This document shows positions 50,018-50,673 of a stretch of DNA of 50,673 nt, piece by piece. The position numbers and the translations under genes are program-made. Source of the DNA: an uncultured Collinsella sp. (GTDB lineage Bacteria; Actinomycetota; Coriobacteriia; Coriobacteriales; Coriobacteriaceae); assembly GCA_900757505.1 (NCBI GenBank), contig CAAEOE010000067.1, positions 1 through 50,673 of the forward strand. Reading direction: 5' to 3'. Position 1 is the stretch's first letter. The number at the start of each line of letters is the position of its first letter. The notes below the pieces were generated by a model. The model saw only the letters and a list, made by a program, of their open reading frames with translations, made no database searches and had not been told where the DNA came from.

Positions 50018-50673
50018 TTAGACCGTGATGACGTTGTCCATTGCCCGGTACTTGGCAGGGACATCGCCTGCGGTAACAATCGTTGCGTCACGGAAGTCCG
50101 CGAACTTGACGGGCGCCACCATGCCAAATTTACTGGCGTCCGAGATTACGAAGCGCTTGGCCGTATGGCGCATCGAGATACGCTTTACTTGCGCCTCCTC
50201 GATATCGGGCGCCGTGAAGCCCTGCTCGGCGGCAATGCCGTTAGAGCCCCAAAAGCCACAGTTGAAGTTGTAGCGGTCTAAGGTTGCCAAGGCATCGGGG
50301 CCAACGAGCGCCTCGGTCTCGGGTTTGAGCTCGCCACCCAGCACCACGGTACGCATGCCGCGCAAAGCAAGGCGTTGAGCATGGAGCACGGAATCGGTCA
50401 CATAGGTGACATCTTCAAGGTGTGGAAGATGCTCGATGAGCCTGAGCGTCGTCGAACCCGAGTCGATGTATACAAAGCTCTCGGGCTCCACAAGTGCCGC
50501 CGCACGGGCGCAGATACGCTCCTTGTCGTCGTTATGGAGGTCGCTGCGCTCATTAAGCGTTAGGTCGCGCGTCACGTGCGCACGCTCCAGACTTGTCGCG
50601 CCTCCGTGCACCTTGGCGATACGGTGTGCTCGGTCGAGCGTCTGCAGGTCGCGCCGAATGGTAGACGCCGTCA
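50018..50673 (-). CDS. DeoR family transcriptional regulator (5' end cut by window)
   Basis: Sugar-metabolism type repressor. Reading in frame past the first internal GTG, the sequence STIRRDLQTLDRAHRIAKVH precedes GGATSL, the recognition helix and wing of DeoR proteins, so the gene continues beyond 50673. The C-terminal effector domain has YIDSGSTTLRLIEHL, VVLGGELKPETEALVGPDAL and GFWGSNGIAAEQGFTAPDIE. About 25-35 N-terminal residues are missing. The regulated operon and effector lie outside the window. Confidence 0.9.
   Translation of the reverse strand, partial: TASTIRRDLQTLDRAHRIAKVHGGATSLERAHVTRDLTLNERSDLHNDDKERICARAAALVEPESFVYIDSGSTTLRLIEHLPHLEDVTYVTDSVLHAQRLALRGMRTVVLGGELKPETEALVGPDALATLDRYNFNCGFWGSNGIAAEQGFTAPDIEEAQVKRISMRHTAKRFVISDASKFGMVAPVKFADFRDATIVTAGDVPAKYRAMDNVITV

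Overview
The window is high-GC DNA from an anaerobic gut actinobacterium, most likely Collinsella or a close relative (Coriobacteriia). This rests on the ribosomal protein sequences, the Zn-type S14 and L36, the gene repertoire and the intergenic palindromic repeats. It is an inference from pattern, not from a database search. I saw no rRNA, tRNA, CRISPR array or IS transposase.

Layout. 1-8.5 kb is housekeeping: tyrS, a U32-family protein, a class A penicillin-binding protein, argR, a family 2 glycosyltransferase and truA. 8.6-18.4 kb is a minus-strand ribosomal block in the order rplE-rpsN-rpsH-rplF-rplR-rpsE-rpmD-rplO-secY-adk-map-infA-rpmJ-rpsM-rpsK-rpsD-rpoA-rplQ. It starts abruptly at rplE, without the usual rplN-rplX, behind what looks like its own promoter. 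18.6-21.4 kb holds xdhC, yqeB and yqeC, maturation genes for selenium-dependent molybdenum hydroxylases, bracketed by two near-identical 67-69 bp palindromes.

21.4-28.6 kb and 35.5-46.4 kb are two halves of an anaerobic purine (uric acid/xanthine) catabolic locus. The first half encodes a hydantoinase, a MocA-like cytidylyltransferase, YgeW (carbamoyltransferase), YgeY (M20 peptidase) and YgeX (diaminopropionate ammonia-lyase). The second encodes an NCS2 purine permease, SsnA, YgfK, a polyferredoxin and a fused Fe-S/molybdopterin hydroxylase (YgfN/XdhD type). Each half has a divergent YheO-like PAS/HTH regulator at its promoter end. RidA lies just beyond the second regulator and could detoxify the 2-aminoacrylate expected from YgeX. 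The expected flow is: permease imports purine; the hydroxylase with ferredoxin and YgfK handles ring redox; SsnA and the hydantoinase open or deaminate rings; YgeY, YgeW and YgeX recover carbamoyl groups, ammonia and pyruvate. The individual steps are inferred from families.

28.7-35.5 kb splits the purine locus. It carries two unknown proteins, a DEDDh exonuclease, a decayed ATPase tail, a 41-residue membrane-active-looking peptide, a DUF234-type ATPase/nuclease behind a perfect 25-bp inverted repeat, and an AbiEi-like protein with a PD-(D/E)XK-like C-terminus. Three arrays of a 62-bp palindromic repeat are interspersed. It looks like an accessory, defence-like or repeat-rich island.

46.7-50.7 kb holds a second, larger U32 protein, an RluA-family pseudouridine synthase and a DeoR-family regulator cut by the window end.
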